Source: Rothia endophytica | Lineage (GTDB): Bacteria; Actinomycetota; Actinomycetes; Actinomycetales; Micrococcaceae | Length of the DNA: 64,000 nucleotides | Direction of reading: 5' to 3' | Assembly (NCBI RefSeq): GCF_928381505.1 | Contig: NZ_CAKMSJ010000004.1 | Span: forward strand, 270,638-334,637 | In this document: one piece after another, positions 25,856-35,608 of the stretch | Position numbering within the stretch: position 1 is the first letter of the stretch | Layout: the number at the start of each line of letters is the position of its first letter | Position numbers and translations under genes: made by a program | Notes under the pieces: model-generated | The model's database searches: none | The model's input: only the letters and a program-made list of their open reading frames with translations | Told to the model about the DNA's origin: nothing

Positions 25856-28800
25856 ATGTGGATTACTGGAGATGTCGAGCTACCTGACGAGATCCTCGAC
25901 GCCCACGAGCGTGGCGAGCTGGTGTTCTTCGTCGGCGCAGGGGCTTCGCTGGGCAAACCGTCGAACCTTCCACTCTTTGAGAGCCTCGCGAAGAAGCTTG
26001 CGCGACTGGCGTCGCACCCATTCTCGAGCCGCGGCGGGCTGGACTTTTTTATTGGGCAGCTGGAGTCGCTCCCTCAGGGATTCGACGCCCATCAGCACGC
26101 CCACACGCTGATTTCCGATCCGAGGTCACGATTCAATCCGCTACATAGCGCGGTTGTGCACCTCGCGGGAATCGGAGGAGCGTTCCGCGTGGTCACCACT
26201 AACTACGACGATCACCTTGCCTCTGCTGCAAGAAGCGAATCGATCGCGGTACCGGACACCTGGTATGGCCCGGCGTTGCCTCTCGGACACGACTTTGCTG
26301 GGCTCGTGCACCTGCATGGTTCAGTACGGCGCCCGAAGGAGGAGATGATCCTCACCGACCGTGACTTCGGCCATGCGTACATCACCGATGCGTGGGCAGC
26401 ACGGTTCCTCCTTCCCATGTTCGATCGATTCACCGTGGTGTTCGTCGGCTATAGCCATGACGACGTGATCATGCGGTACCTCGCGCTCGGGCTGCCCTCC
26501 AGCGGCAACGGCAAGGCCTCCAAGAGGTTCGCGTTTACGAGCGACCCGACGAACAGCAAGTGGGGATACCTGGGGATACGGCCGATCGCATACCCGGTGG
26601 TCGGGGGCGATCATCACGCGCTCGTGGCGGCGCTTACCGCGTGGGCGGATCGAGCCAAGATGGGGCAGACCGATCACCAGTCGCGTGTGCAGGAGATCGT
26701 TGGCGGCGGTACTGCACTGCCACTGCCCGACCGCGACTACCTCCATGGTCGTCTCCGGACGACAGACGGCGCCCGCGACTTCGAGTTTGCGACGGGATCG
26801 CTGCCCGACGAGACCAAACTCGAATGGCTGACTTGGGTGGAGGATCTTCCTGAGTTCAAGGCCCTGTTCTCGCCGGCGGACGTGCCTGACGCGACGGCGG
26901 TGCTAGGCGACTGGTTCGCACGGACTTTCATCGAGTCGACGACGCTGAACGGTGCAGCACTCCAGACCGTGCAACGACTCGGGCAATCGATGACGGCTTC
27001 GCTCTACCGGACCGCCAGCTGGCTCACTAACGACCTCAGCAAGCAAGACGCGTCTGCCGGAGAACGGTGGCAAGCACTTCTGGCTACCTCGATACACGGG
27101 CAGTCAGCTCCGCTAGGAACCAAGTTCCTCATGCCGTTCCTGCCCGATTCGACGGCACGCAGCACGGCCGTGCTGCGTGCCGCGCTGCGGCCGTTCCTCA
27201 AGCTGGAACGGCGTTGGTTCGTCAATGAGTCCACGGAACGCACGGTCCATCCCGATGCAAAGGTCGCCTGGAACTCGGAAGAGTACGCGCTGACCCAGCA
27301 CATCATGCTTATTTTGCAGAAATCTGCCCCGGCAGATCGCTCCCTCGGTGGTGTCCTGGAAGATGCCATCGCGGCGGCGTACGACCTGCTCGCCGCGTAT
27401 CACGGCGACCGAAGCTGGGACCCCCTAGCGCATCACCGATCTGCAATCGAACTACACGCCCAGGATGAATTCCGGGAGCCGCTCGACGCAGTCATAGACG
27501 GCCTTCGCGAATACGGGATCAAGGCGCTGCCCCTCTGGCCAGATCTGCCCGATCGATGGTGGAACCTCGACCGTGCGCTCATGCAGCGCTTGGCTCTGCA
27601 TCTGGTAGCGAACGATCCGGAACGGAGTTCGGACGACAAGCTCTCGTGGCTCCTCGATCGCACCGGGCTCTACGCAGGCGATCTGAAACATGAGACCTAT
27701 CAGGTACTCGCCGCCGCGGTCGGTAGCGCGACGCCGCCGCTCAAGCAGCGGGTCTTGGACGCTGCCGACGCTGGACCCGACTACCCCGAAGAGATTCCCG
27801 ACCGCGACCGTCACTTCGCGTACGCGAAGTACAACTTGTTGGCATGGCTAACGCAAGCCGACCCTGACTGGGCGGAGGCGCAGGCCGCGTTCGACGCGAT
27901 CCAAGCTGAGAACCCTGGTTTCGGGGTGCGAGAGCATCCTGACTTCGACAGCTGGATGACAAGCGGAACCTGGGGTGGGAAGCCGCCGATGGACATCGAG
28001 GAGTTCATTCAGGCGCTCGCTCAGAACGTGAGTGTTGCACTCGATGACCTGCTGTCCCGTGACTATTCCGAACGCCACTTCGATCAGCCCGACTGGCGAG
28101 ATGCGCTCGGGCTTGTGCAGCAGGCTGTCGAGCAACGCCCGGACCTCGGCTTGCAGCTCTGGGACGCCGTCCTCCGCCGCGACGAGCTTAACGACAAGCA
28201 GGTCGACCTATGGCGCGCGATCGCCGAAGGCTGGGGGAAAGCCCAGCTGGGAGATTCGGGCCTCGGGGCCGTCCAGCGCCTCACCACACTGCAAACGGAC
28301 AAGGACTCCGCCTATGCATTAGGGCGATTCCTACTTGAGCAGATTCGACAGCAGATCGACGCAGCTGAGTCGCCGGTGCTCGCGTCCATGCGCGAGCTGG
28401 CGCGAGCACTCTGGCGCGAGCAAGGCGCAGGATTCACACACCGAGAAGATTCGACCCCCCTATCGTCCGCGCCGCTCTACCTAAACTCTTGGCCGGGTTT
28501 CGTGGCCCAGTATTGGAATAGCGAGGTCGATCGTCGCTGGCGACACTCACGTGAGGATTGGGCTGGACTCAGCGACGAGGAGTCGGAGGCGCTCGTCGCG
28601 CTGCTGAACGGCAACGAGGATGCACTGGACGCTACGCAACCCGCGATTGCTGGACAGCTGTTCTTCTACTTTGCCGCGGACGCTGACTTCGCGGCGGCCC
28701 ACCTGCTTCCGCTCTTCAACGACCCGCAGCGACACGCCTTTGGCTGGTACCCGTTCCTGCACCATCCTCGGTGGAACGACCGGCTCCTCGCAGCCGGGCT

Positions 28801-29425
28801 GTTCGACAGCATGGTCGCCGAGCTCAGCCGTATCGACGAATTGCTAGACCAACAACTGCATCACATCTTCCTGGGGTTCATAACCTCCGTGGTGTCATAC
28901 GCGGGCATCACGAGTACCGACCGGAGGCGCCTGCTTGATGAGACAGTGCTCGCGTCAAACGGCTCGCATGCCGATGGCTTCGCTGAAGCGGTCGCCCGAT
29001 TCCTCCGCGAAGATGGCGTCGACGGGGCCGAGGTCTGGCGCCGGTGGCTCGGCAAGCATCTGGAACGCCGACTCAGCGGGCAGCCGCGGGTCGCATCCGC
29101 CGAAGAGCTTGCACGCTGGGCGGACGTCGTTCCTGTCGTGGGTGAATTCGTCCCTGCCGCAGCAATCCTTTTCGGCGGGCACGGCATCGGTCTGGGTGAG
29201 CGATACTTCAATCGAGAGTTGCCGGATGGAGTCCTCGCCGCCTATGGCCCTGAGCTCGTTGCCTTCTTCGCCGAGCGTGTTCGGAACACGACCGGCACTG
29301 ACTACATGGTGAGGCACGGCGTGCATCAGCTGGTCAAGGCGATACGAGGCGCGGTCGGCGATTCGGTTGCACAACCACTGGTAGAAGCGGCGGCAGGTAG
29401 CGGACTCCTCGATGACGACGAGTGA
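25856..29425 (+). CDS. Large SIR2-domain protein, probable NAD-depleting anti-phage effector
   Basis: This 1,189-residue protein has an N-terminal SIR2-like NADase domain (about 1-270). Motifs are FFVGAGASLGKPSNLP (GAGAS at 27-31, NAD binding), VVTTNYDDHL (Asn116), HLHGS (His154, catalytic position) and VFVGYSHDD. The remaining ~900 residues are soluble, Trp/Asp-rich and mostly helical with no transmembrane segment. They resemble in layout the long C-terminal sensing regions of SIR2 defence proteins (DSR class; possibly DUF4020, not verified). In known members, phage triggering leads to NAD+ hydrolysis and abortive infection. It is complete, lies alone at the end of the acquired island and is bracketed by 32-bp repeats. 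Function here is inferred. Confidence 0.8.
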   Translation: MWITGDVELPDEILDAHERGELVFFVGAGASLGKPSNLPLFESLAKKLARLASHPFSSRGGLDFFIGQLESLPQGFDAHQHAHTLISDPRSRFNPLHSAVVHLAGIGGAFRVVTTNYDDHLASAARSESIAVPDTWYGPALPLGHDFAGLVHLHGSVRRPKEEMILTDRDFGHAYITDAWAARFLLPMFDRFTVVFVGYSHDDVIMRYLALGLPSSGNGKASKRFAFTSDPTNSKWGYLGIRPIAYPVVGGDHHALVAALTAWADRAKMGQTDHQSRVQEIVGGGTALPLPDRDYLHGRLRTTDGARDFEFATGSLPDETKLEWLTWVEDLPEFKALFSPADVPDATAVLGDWFARTFIESTTLNGAALQTVQRLGQSMTASLYRTASWLTNDLSKQDASAGERWQALLATSIHGQSAPLGTKFLMPFLPDSTARSTAVLRAALRPFLKLERRWFVNESTERTVHPDAKVAWNSEEYALTQHIMLILQKSAPADRSLGGVLEDAIAAAYDLLAAYHGDRSWDPLAHHRSAIELHAQDEFREPLDAVIDGLREYGIKALPLWPDLPDRWWNLDRALMQRLALHLVANDPERSSDDKLSWLLDRTGLYAGDLKHETYQVLAAAVGSATPPLKQRVLDAADAGPDYPEEIPDRDRHFAYAKYNLLAWLTQADPDWAEAQAAFDAIQAENPGFGVREHPDFDSWMTSGTWGGKPPMDIEEFIQALAQNVSVALDDLLSRDYSERHFDQPDWRDALGLVQQAVEQRPDLGLQLWDAVLRRDELNDKQVDLWRAIAEGWGKAQLGDSGLGAVQRLTTLQTDKDSAYALGRFLLEQIRQQIDAAESPVLASMRELARALWREQGAGFTHREDSTPLSSAPLYLNSWPGFVAQYWNSEVDRRWRHSREDWAGLSDEESEALVALLNGNEDALDATQPAIAGQLFFYFAADADFAAAHLLPLFNDPQRHAFGWYPFLHHPRWNDRLLAAGLFDSMVAELSRIDELLDQQLHHIFLGFITSVVSYAGITSTDRRRLLDETVLASNGSHADGFAEAVARFLREDGVDGAEVWRRWLGKHLERRLSGQPRVASAEELARWADVVPVVGEFVPAAAILFGGHGIGLGERYFNRELPDGVLAAYGPELVAFFAERVRNTTGTDYMVRHGVHQLVKAIRGAVGDSVAQPLVEAAAGSGLLDDDE

Positions 29426-29501
29426 GCATGACCTCAAGTAGGAGACCTTGGGGTTGATGCACGTACTGCTACCATCCTGCTCCGCCCTACAGGTAGGCAG
29501 G

Positions 29502-29533
29502 ACGTAGTGGTGTCAAACCCAACATGTGGTATT
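29502..29533 (+). repeat. 32-bp imperfect direct repeat, right of the SIR2 gene
   Basis: It matches 25521-25552 at 25 of 32 positions, including a perfect first 14. Its last two bases are the first two of the right 437-bp host repeat, so it sits precisely at the island edge. Confidence 0.65.
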
Positions 29534-29668
29534 GCCAGCACCATTAGGGCCGACCAGGCCAAAAATTTCACCTCGGTCAACGCTAACATTCAGCTGGTTG
29601 ACGGCTGTTTTTGCCCCAAAACGCTTGGTGAGGTCCCGGATGCTCAGGGCGGTATCGGTAGTCTTCAC
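29532..29668 (-). pseudogene. ABC ATPase 5' fragment created by the duplication
   Basis: It starts at GTG 29668 as in the true gene and reads KTTDTALSIRDLTKRFG and onward to GPNGAG. It then leaves the homology inside Walker A and stops 9 codons later. It has Val where the intact copy has Ile (QLNV versus QLNI), the only difference. Confidence 0.85.
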
Positions 29669-29968
29669 AGCTACCCCTTTCCTCTTTTTTTCCTCTTTTA
29701 GGGTACACCTCAACGCACCATCGTGTGCCCTAGCCTCGGCGCATACGAAGTCCTCGGGGAGTGAGATAAAAACCGGCGGCAAGCAGGGCGGTGCGCAGGG
29801 TAATTACCGGGTGCTCGGCCAGCTCTCCCTGCGGGGCTTCAGCCCCGGGCAGGGGAGCCGGGGAGTCCAGGATATCCATGCCACCGGCGGTCTCAAGAGC
29901 AATTTTGTCGGCGGCTCCTGCCCGCACCAGCTCACCGAGCAGAGGCGCTGCGGCAGCAATGACGGCGG
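29532..29968. repeat. 437-bp direct repeat, right copy
   Basis: This is the partner of 22174-22610. Here lhr is intact and the ABC ATPase gene is the fragment. Confidence 0.9.
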
Positions 29969-32900
29969 GGGAATCGGTGAAGGGCAGCACCGTTTTAGCG
30001 CCGCGTTCTAGGTAGAGAGCCAGCTGACCGTCCACCAGCACCACGCAAGCACCTGCCTTACGACCCGGGCGGTGTTTGACCGGTGTGCGCTCGGAGTCCC
30101 AGGGGGTAGCTGCCGGCCAATCCAGGGTGGAGCCGTAAGGGTTAGCAGGGTCAGTGGCGGCTAGTAGGACGGTGCGACGTTTGGTACGCCGCACCGGGGT
30201 GTAGACCGGTGAAGCTGAGTTCTCAGCCTGATCAGTATCGGTGGTTACCTCTCTATCCCTGTCGTATTCGCGTAGACGGTCCACGGTGCTGGCACTTGCG
30301 AACTGGGCTGCCCCCAGCTGTTCGATGAAGTAACCGCGCCGTGCCAGTCCCTTTTCTTCAGCCACAGAAAGTACCCGGTAGATCCCGGCAAAACCGCCCG
30401 GCACATCCTCCACTGCTACCGCTCCACGGGTCAGTACCCCGTAACGGTCCATGAGAAGTTCAGCGCGGGCATGAGCGGCGACTGTGGAGTCAAGGTCCTC
30501 GGTTTCAAGCCGGGACCAGCGGCCAGCGTCCAGCGGGGCAGTGGCCGGTGCCGCGGTAGGTCGAGTGCCGGTAGCAACCCCAAACCGGGCACCAGAGAGG
30601 CGAGAAGCGCCGCGGCGCATTCCCACGCTGCGAGCGCGCGGAGCAGGCTTGCTCAGCTTATGAGCGGAAGAGCCGCCGGCGAGCATGGCACGCACCGGGG
30701 CAAAGGTGTCGTTGGTAGCAAGACCTGCCCAGACCAGGTTCCATAGGGCGGCGGAGATTTCCTTGTCAGGTGGTGGAGTTTCCCCGCTGGCCGTCGCCAG
30801 GGCAGTTAGCTGCGCCTGAATCTGGTGGAAGAAGAGCCCCCCAGAGAGCAGAGCGTAGACGGTCTGCTCCAGTGGGTCCAGGGCGGCGAGCGCTTCGGCA
30901 CGCTCGGCTTCGGTGGGTAGGGTGAGTGCAGCAGTTTCGCCTAGGTGCAGGCTAATCCAACCGTCGTCGCCCGCTAGGGCGCCGTCCCCACTCCAGATGA
31001 TGTCCCCAGCGCTCATGGCTTTATCAAGCAGCGCGGGGGTGTAGTCGCTGATGCGGGCACGCAACACGAGAGCTTCAAGGGCTGAGGCTGGCAGACGGAC
31101 CCCAGCCAGTTGGTCCACGACGGTCAGTAGACCGTCGTAGCCGCTCAACATCGCCTTTTCATCGCGCCGCACGCGCGCCCCACTGGTGGCACCAAAAGTG
31201 CCGGGTGCAGCGGTGGTTTCAGTAATTTCCCATTCGCCCACGTGCTGCCAGGCGGGCAGGAATCGGGCATAAATATCCCCGGTCACCGGTTCCACATCGG
31301 CGCGTAAGGCCGCCAGAGAGCGTGCTCGCAGGGTGCGCAGCACCCCTGAATCTACCCACTCATTACCAGAAGTTTCGGCGGTGCCGGTACGGGCAAAGGC
31401 TAGCTCGCCGCGTAGCTCATCGGGTAAGAACTCACCGGAGATGACGCGGCGGTCGGCGGCCAGCGCTCGCAGGGCACTGTCGACCACGGAGACGCCCAGT
31501 CCCAGGGTGTGAGCAACCTGGGTGGCGGTGAAGGGGGCGTGGGTGCGCGCATATCGAGCGACGAGGTCGGTCAGCGGGTTCTCGACCGGCTCTAGGAAGG
31601 CAAGGGGCACCCCAATCGGCAGGGGCACACCCAGGGCGTCGCGTAGGCGGGCGGCGTCCTCAACGGCGGCATAAACTTCGCGTTCGCGCAGGCGAAAGCG
31701 GAAGGCGCGGTTGGCTGCTACGAGGTCTTCTAGGTAGCCGCGGGCTGTTTCAAGGGTGACGGTGCTTTCGGCAGATGCTTCATCTGATGCTGTCTCCGAC
31801 GCTGGGGTCGGGGAGCTGGCCGCCTCTGGCTGGCGCAGGCGGGCGGCTGCATCCTCAGCGCTGAGCGGCCCTAGGAGCCGCAGCAGGTCAGCGGTGCCTT
31901 CCACCCCGCGCAGGCGGTAACCGGTAGCGGTGCGTTGCAGACGTTCTTCGGTGGAGCGGATAACATCCACATCCAGTAACTCGCGCAGCTCGTCTTTGCC
32001 CAATAGCTCAGCCAGCAGGGCTGGGTCGAGCGCCAGGGCAGCGGCGCGGCGTTCGGCCAGCGGGGAGTCGCCATCGTAGAGGAACTGAGCGACGTAGCCA
32101 AAGAGCAGGGTACGGGCAAAGGGGGTGGGGTTCTCGGTCTCAATTTCAGAAACCTTGACCTTCTTGCTCTCGATAGACCGGTGCAGGTCTAGAAGGGCAG
32201 GCAGGTCATAGACGTCCTGCAGACACTCGCGGGCCGTTTCAAGGAGCAGGGGGAAGCTGGGGTATTTACGGGCAACATCTAATAGTTGGGCACTGCGCTG
32301 GCGCTGCTGCCAGAGCGGAGTGCGGCGGCCCGGGTCCTTGCGGGGCAGCAACAGGGCGCGGGCGGCGTTTTCCCTGAAGCGGGAGGCAAAGAGAGCTGAG
32401 TTGCCCACGCGCTCGGTGACCAGGTCTTCAAGCTCTTGGGGGTCAAAGAGAAAGAGATCCGCACCGGGTGGCTCGGCTTCCATCGCGGGGATACGCAGCA
32501 CGATGCCATCATCGGCAGCCATAGCTGATGCGTTGACTCCGTAGCGTTCTTCGGCGCGGACGCCCACTGCCAGCGCCCAGGGGGAATGCACCGGCATGCC
32601 CAGGGGGGAGTGGAGTACCACGCGCCAGTCGCCCAGCTCATCGCGGAAGCGTTCTAGTACCAGGTGCTGTTCACTGGGCACCTCCCCGGCAGCTTCTACC
32701 TGTTCACGCACATAAGCCATGAGGTTATCAGCTGCCCAGGCGTCCAGCCCGGTTTCGCGCAGGCGGGTGCTGGCAGCGTCCGGGGCAGTTTTGATTTCAG
32801 CGGCCAGCTCGCGGGTGAAGGTGCCCAAGGCTCGGCCCAGGTCCACGGGGCGGCCGGGTGAATCTCCGTGCCAGAAAGGCAGACGACCGGGGACGCCAGG

Positions 32901-35483
32901 GGCAGGTGTGACGGTCACCCGGTCATGGCTGATATCTTCGATGCGCCAGGATGAGGCACCCAGGGCGATGACGTCACCGGCGCGGGATTCATAGACCATC
33001 TCCTCATCTAACTCACCCACGCGCTTGGGTGCTTTAGAGTCTTCCGCGCCAGCAATAAAGACCGGGAAGAGGCCACGGTCAGGGATGGTGCCGCCGCTGG
33101 TGACGGCAAGCCGCTGGGCGCCGGGGCGGCCCTCGATGGTGCCGGCGTCCCGGTCCCAGACCACGCGGGGGCGCAGCTCTGCGAACTCATCCGAGGGGTA
33201 CTTTCCTGCCAGCAAATCGAGGGTTGCCTCAAAGGCAGCTCTGGGCAAGGAAGCGAAGGGAGCGGTGGCGCGTAGTGCCTCAAACCAGGCCTCAACGCTG
33301 ATGGGGCCCAGGGCGCAGGCTGCTACCGTCTGCTGGGCAAGAATATCCAGGGGGTTGGTGGGAATCGAGAGGGGTTCGATGTTCCCGCCCAACATGCGCT
33401 GCACGGTGACGGTGGCATTCAGCAAATCGCCACGGTGTTTGGGGTAGAGGTAGCCGCGGGATGTTTCACCCACGCTGTGCCCGGCTCTACCTACTCGCTG
33501 TAGACCCGATGCCACCGAGTGGGGGGATTCCACCTGAACCACCAGGTCAACCTTGCCCATGTCAATGCCCAGTTCTAGGGAGCTGGTGGCAACCACACAG
33601 CGCAGCTGCCCTGACTTTAGAGCCTCTTCAATCAGGGTGCGCTGGTCCTTAGAAACAGAACCGTGGTGGGCACGGGCAAGCACCGGGGGCGCCCCGGTAG
33701 CGGTGCCAGAAGCACCTGCCATTTGTGCCGGTTGGCGTTGGGCACTGGACGCCGTTCCAGCCAGGCGGGAGTCGTCGGTTTCCAACCGAGCGGGAGCTCC
33801 CTGAGCCAGTGCACGGGCAAGAATGGCAGAGACCGATTCCGGCTGACCGCTAGCGTTTTCCGGCTCAGAGCCAGAGCCCGAATCAGCGCCGTTGACGGTC
33901 GTATAGTTCAGTGCACCGGTACGGGCATTGCCGGTGACTTCCCCTAGCTGCCCGCGAGCTTCCAACCGTCCGATGTAAATTTCGTTCAGGCGGGCGGTGA
34001 GCTTTTCTGCCAGCCCGCGGGAGTTGGCGAAAACGATGGTTGAGCGGTTAGCCTCCACCAGGTCTACGATGCGCTCTTCAACATGGGGCCAAATGGACGC
34101 CTGGTAGCCAGAACTATCTCGCGGTTGCTCTGCCTGCGGTGCAACGTCAACTTCTTCCAGGCTAAAACCGGCAGGAAGGGCACCGGGGTGCGTTCCGTGC
34201 TGATCGGAGTTAGCATCCGGCTCCAAGCCTTCTTCCCCGGGGAAGACTCCCACCGCGTCGAAGAGCGCTCGCTCAGCGTCATGAGCGGGGAGAGTTGCTC
34301 CACGAACGGGTTGGGGGAGGTCATCAAAAAAACCGTCACCGGCACCCGGTTCTGCGGGGTCGCTGCCTGCGTTTTTGCCCACTGCTGGCCCGGTCACAGG
34401 TTTGATTCCCAGGGCATCAGCCAGAGTGACGCCCTGAGGCAGACTTTCCGCTAGCCCCGCACCGGTGGTGGGGTCTGCTTCTTCAGCCAGAGAGTCAGTG
34501 TGCACAGCCCCGTCGTCATAGGTAGGAATAGCGGCTTCATAGTCCCTTACCCTGTTCTGGGTACGTTGACTGAGCTGGTCTACAAAGCTGGGGTTAGCCG
34601 GGGTATCTGTATTCGCCGCCTCATCGGCGTCCGGGGCTGAAGAGCTATTGACGAAGCCGCCGGCGTTGGGGCCGCCCAGCGCCGTCATGTCGGGCACCGG
34701 CACCGAGACGGTCAGCTCCCACTTTTTTTCAGAGGGCGGGCGTACTACTTCTACGGGTGCACTGCCACCCAAGAAACGGGCAACGGTTTCCACCGGTTCC
34801 ACGGTGGCAGAAAGCCCAATGCGTTGGGCAGGGGTGGGCAGAATTTGGTTGAGTCTCTCCAGGGTCACCGCCAGGTGGGCGCCACGCTTGGTGCCAGCCA
34901 CGGCGTGCACCTCATCGATAATGACGGTGTGAACCCCGGTTAGGGTGGAACGTGCCTTGGAGGTGAGCATCAAAAAGAGAGACTCGGGGGTTGTGATGAG
35001 AATGTCCGGCGGGGAGGAAATGAGGGCACGGCGCTCCTTGGGCGGGGTATCTCCACTGCGCACTCCCACCCGCACCTCCGGTGGGTGAACCCCCAGACTT
35101 TTTGCTGTTTGGGCAATCCCAATGAGCGGGGCACGCAGGTTACGTTCTACGTCCACACCTAGGGCCTTGAGGGGCGAGATATAGAGAACCCGGGTACCGC
35201 TCACCGGTGTGGACGAAGCGCCCCCGCTTGCCTGCCCCCGGTCAATAGCACCAGCTTCGGCACGTGCGTCATTCTCAAAGTGCAACCTATCTAGTGCCCA
35301 GAGAAAGGCTGAGAGAGTTTTACCTGAGCCGGTGGGGGCAACGATCAAAGCATGCTGACCTGCACTAATAGCCTTCCATGCGCCGGCCTGAGCTGCTGTG
35401 GGAGCTGAAAATGCCCCGGCAAACCAGGTGCGTGTGGGGGTGGAGAAGTGGGTGAGGGCTTCGTGCGGTTGATCAGCGGTCAT
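29730..35483 (-). CDS. lhr: Large ATP-dependent helicase Lhr
   Basis: This 1,917-residue superfamily 2 helicase acts in DNA repair. The N-terminal RecA core has Q-motif-like PTAAQAGAW, Walker A APTGSGKT, Walker B IIDEVHAV and SATV. A Pro/Asp-rich insert of ~200 residues separates the lobes (about residues 270-460). Lobe 2 has TSSLELGIDMG and QRVGRAGHS. The winged-helix and Lhr-core domains follow, then the long C-terminal region typical of actinobacterial full-length Lhr. ATG 35483 is chosen (MTADQPHEALTHF); the longer frame adds 31 unrelated residues. The extra insert in the helicase core is larger than usual. The last 79 codons are duplicated at 22372. Confidence 0.9.
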   Translation of the reverse strand: MTADQPHEALTHFSTPTRTWFAGAFSAPTAAQAGAWKAISAGQHALIVAPTGSGKTLSAFLWALDRLHFENDARAEAGAIDRGQASGGASSTPVSGTRVLYISPLKALGVDVERNLRAPLIGIAQTAKSLGVHPPEVRVGVRSGDTPPKERRALISSPPDILITTPESLFLMLTSKARSTLTGVHTVIIDEVHAVAGTKRGAHLAVTLERLNQILPTPAQRIGLSATVEPVETVARFLGGSAPVEVVRPPSEKKWELTVSVPVPDMTALGGPNAGGFVNSSSAPDADEAANTDTPANPSFVDQLSQRTQNRVRDYEAAIPTYDDGAVHTDSLAEEADPTTGAGLAESLPQGVTLADALGIKPVTGPAVGKNAGSDPAEPGAGDGFFDDLPQPVRGATLPAHDAERALFDAVGVFPGEEGLEPDANSDQHGTHPGALPAGFSLEEVDVAPQAEQPRDSSGYQASIWPHVEERIVDLVEANRSTIVFANSRGLAEKLTARLNEIYIGRLEARGQLGEVTGNARTGALNYTTVNGADSGSGSEPENASGQPESVSAILARALAQGAPARLETDDSRLAGTASSAQRQPAQMAGASGTATGAPPVLARAHHGSVSKDQRTLIEEALKSGQLRCVVATSSLELGIDMGKVDLVVQVESPHSVASGLQRVGRAGHSVGETSRGYLYPKHRGDLLNATVTVQRMLGGNIEPLSIPTNPLDILAQQTVAACALGPISVEAWFEALRATAPFASLPRAAFEATLDLLAGKYPSDEFAELRPRVVWDRDAGTIEGRPGAQRLAVTSGGTIPDRGLFPVFIAGAEDSKAPKRVGELDEEMVYESRAGDVIALGASSWRIEDISHDRVTVTPAPGVPGRLPFWHGDSPGRPVDLGRALGTFTRELAAEIKTAPDAASTRLRETGLDAWAADNLMAYVREQVEAAGEVPSEQHLVLERFRDELGDWRVVLHSPLGMPVHSPWALAVGVRAEERYGVNASAMAADDGIVLRIPAMEAEPPGADLFLFDPQELEDLVTERVGNSALFASRFRENAARALLLPRKDPGRRTPLWQQRQRSAQLLDVARKYPSFPLLLETARECLQDVYDLPALLDLHRSIESKKVKVSEIETENPTPFARTLLFGYVAQFLYDGDSPLAERRAAALALDPALLAELLGKDELRELLDVDVIRSTEERLQRTATGYRLRGVEGTADLLRLLGPLSAEDAAARLRQPEAASSPTPASETASDEASAESTVTLETARGYLEDLVAANRAFRFRLREREVYAAVEDAARLRDALGVPLPIGVPLAFLEPVENPLTDLVARYARTHAPFTATQVAHTLGLGVSVVDSALRALAADRRVISGEFLPDELRGELAFARTGTAETSGNEWVDSGVLRTLRARSLAALRADVEPVTGDIYARFLPAWQHVGEWEITETTAAPGTFGATSGARVRRDEKAMLSGYDGLLTVVDQLAGVRLPASALEALVLRARISDYTPALLDKAMSAGDIIWSGDGALAGDDGWISLHLGETAALTLPTEAERAEALAALDPLEQTVYALLSGGLFFHQIQAQLTALATASGETPPPDKEISAALWNLVWAGLATNDTFAPVRAMLAGGSSAHKLSKPAPRARSVGMRRGASRLSGARFGVATGTRPTAAPATAPLDAGRWSRLETEDLDSTVAAHARAELLMDRYGVLTRGAVAVEDVPGGFAGIYRVLSVAEEKGLARRGYFIEQLGAAQFASASTVDRLREYDRDREVTTDTDQAENSASPVYTPVRRTKRRTVLLAATDPANPYGSTLDWPAATPWDSERTPVKHRPGRKAGACVVLVDGQLALYLERGAKTVLPFTDSPAVIAAAAPLLGELVRAGAADKIALETAGGMDILDSPAPLPGAEAPQGELAEHPVITLRTALLAAGFYLTPRGLRMRRG

Positions 35484-35608
35484 TGTCCCATTATCCCGCA
35501 GCCCGGTCAGAAAGCACCCTTTGTATGCCAGGTGGCGAGCAACCGGTTCGAAGCGATGGGACGGGTGTAAAATCAAAACCGTAAATATTTTCTTGGTAAA
35601 GGAATGTT

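Larger units (their letters stand above)
22611..29531 (+). mobile_element. 6.9-kb acquired island carrying traA remnant, regulator and SIR2 protein
   Basis: Foreign DNA lies exactly between the two 437-bp direct repeats. Its left edge starts in mid-frame of a conjugation gene. Its right edge coincides with a 32-bp repeat that also occurs in front of the SIR2 gene. All its main genes read rightward, opposite to the flanking abc and lhr genes. It has no integrase. Host genes on both sides are intact, which fits single-crossover integration of a circle that carried the 437-bp host segment. Confidence 0.75.
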
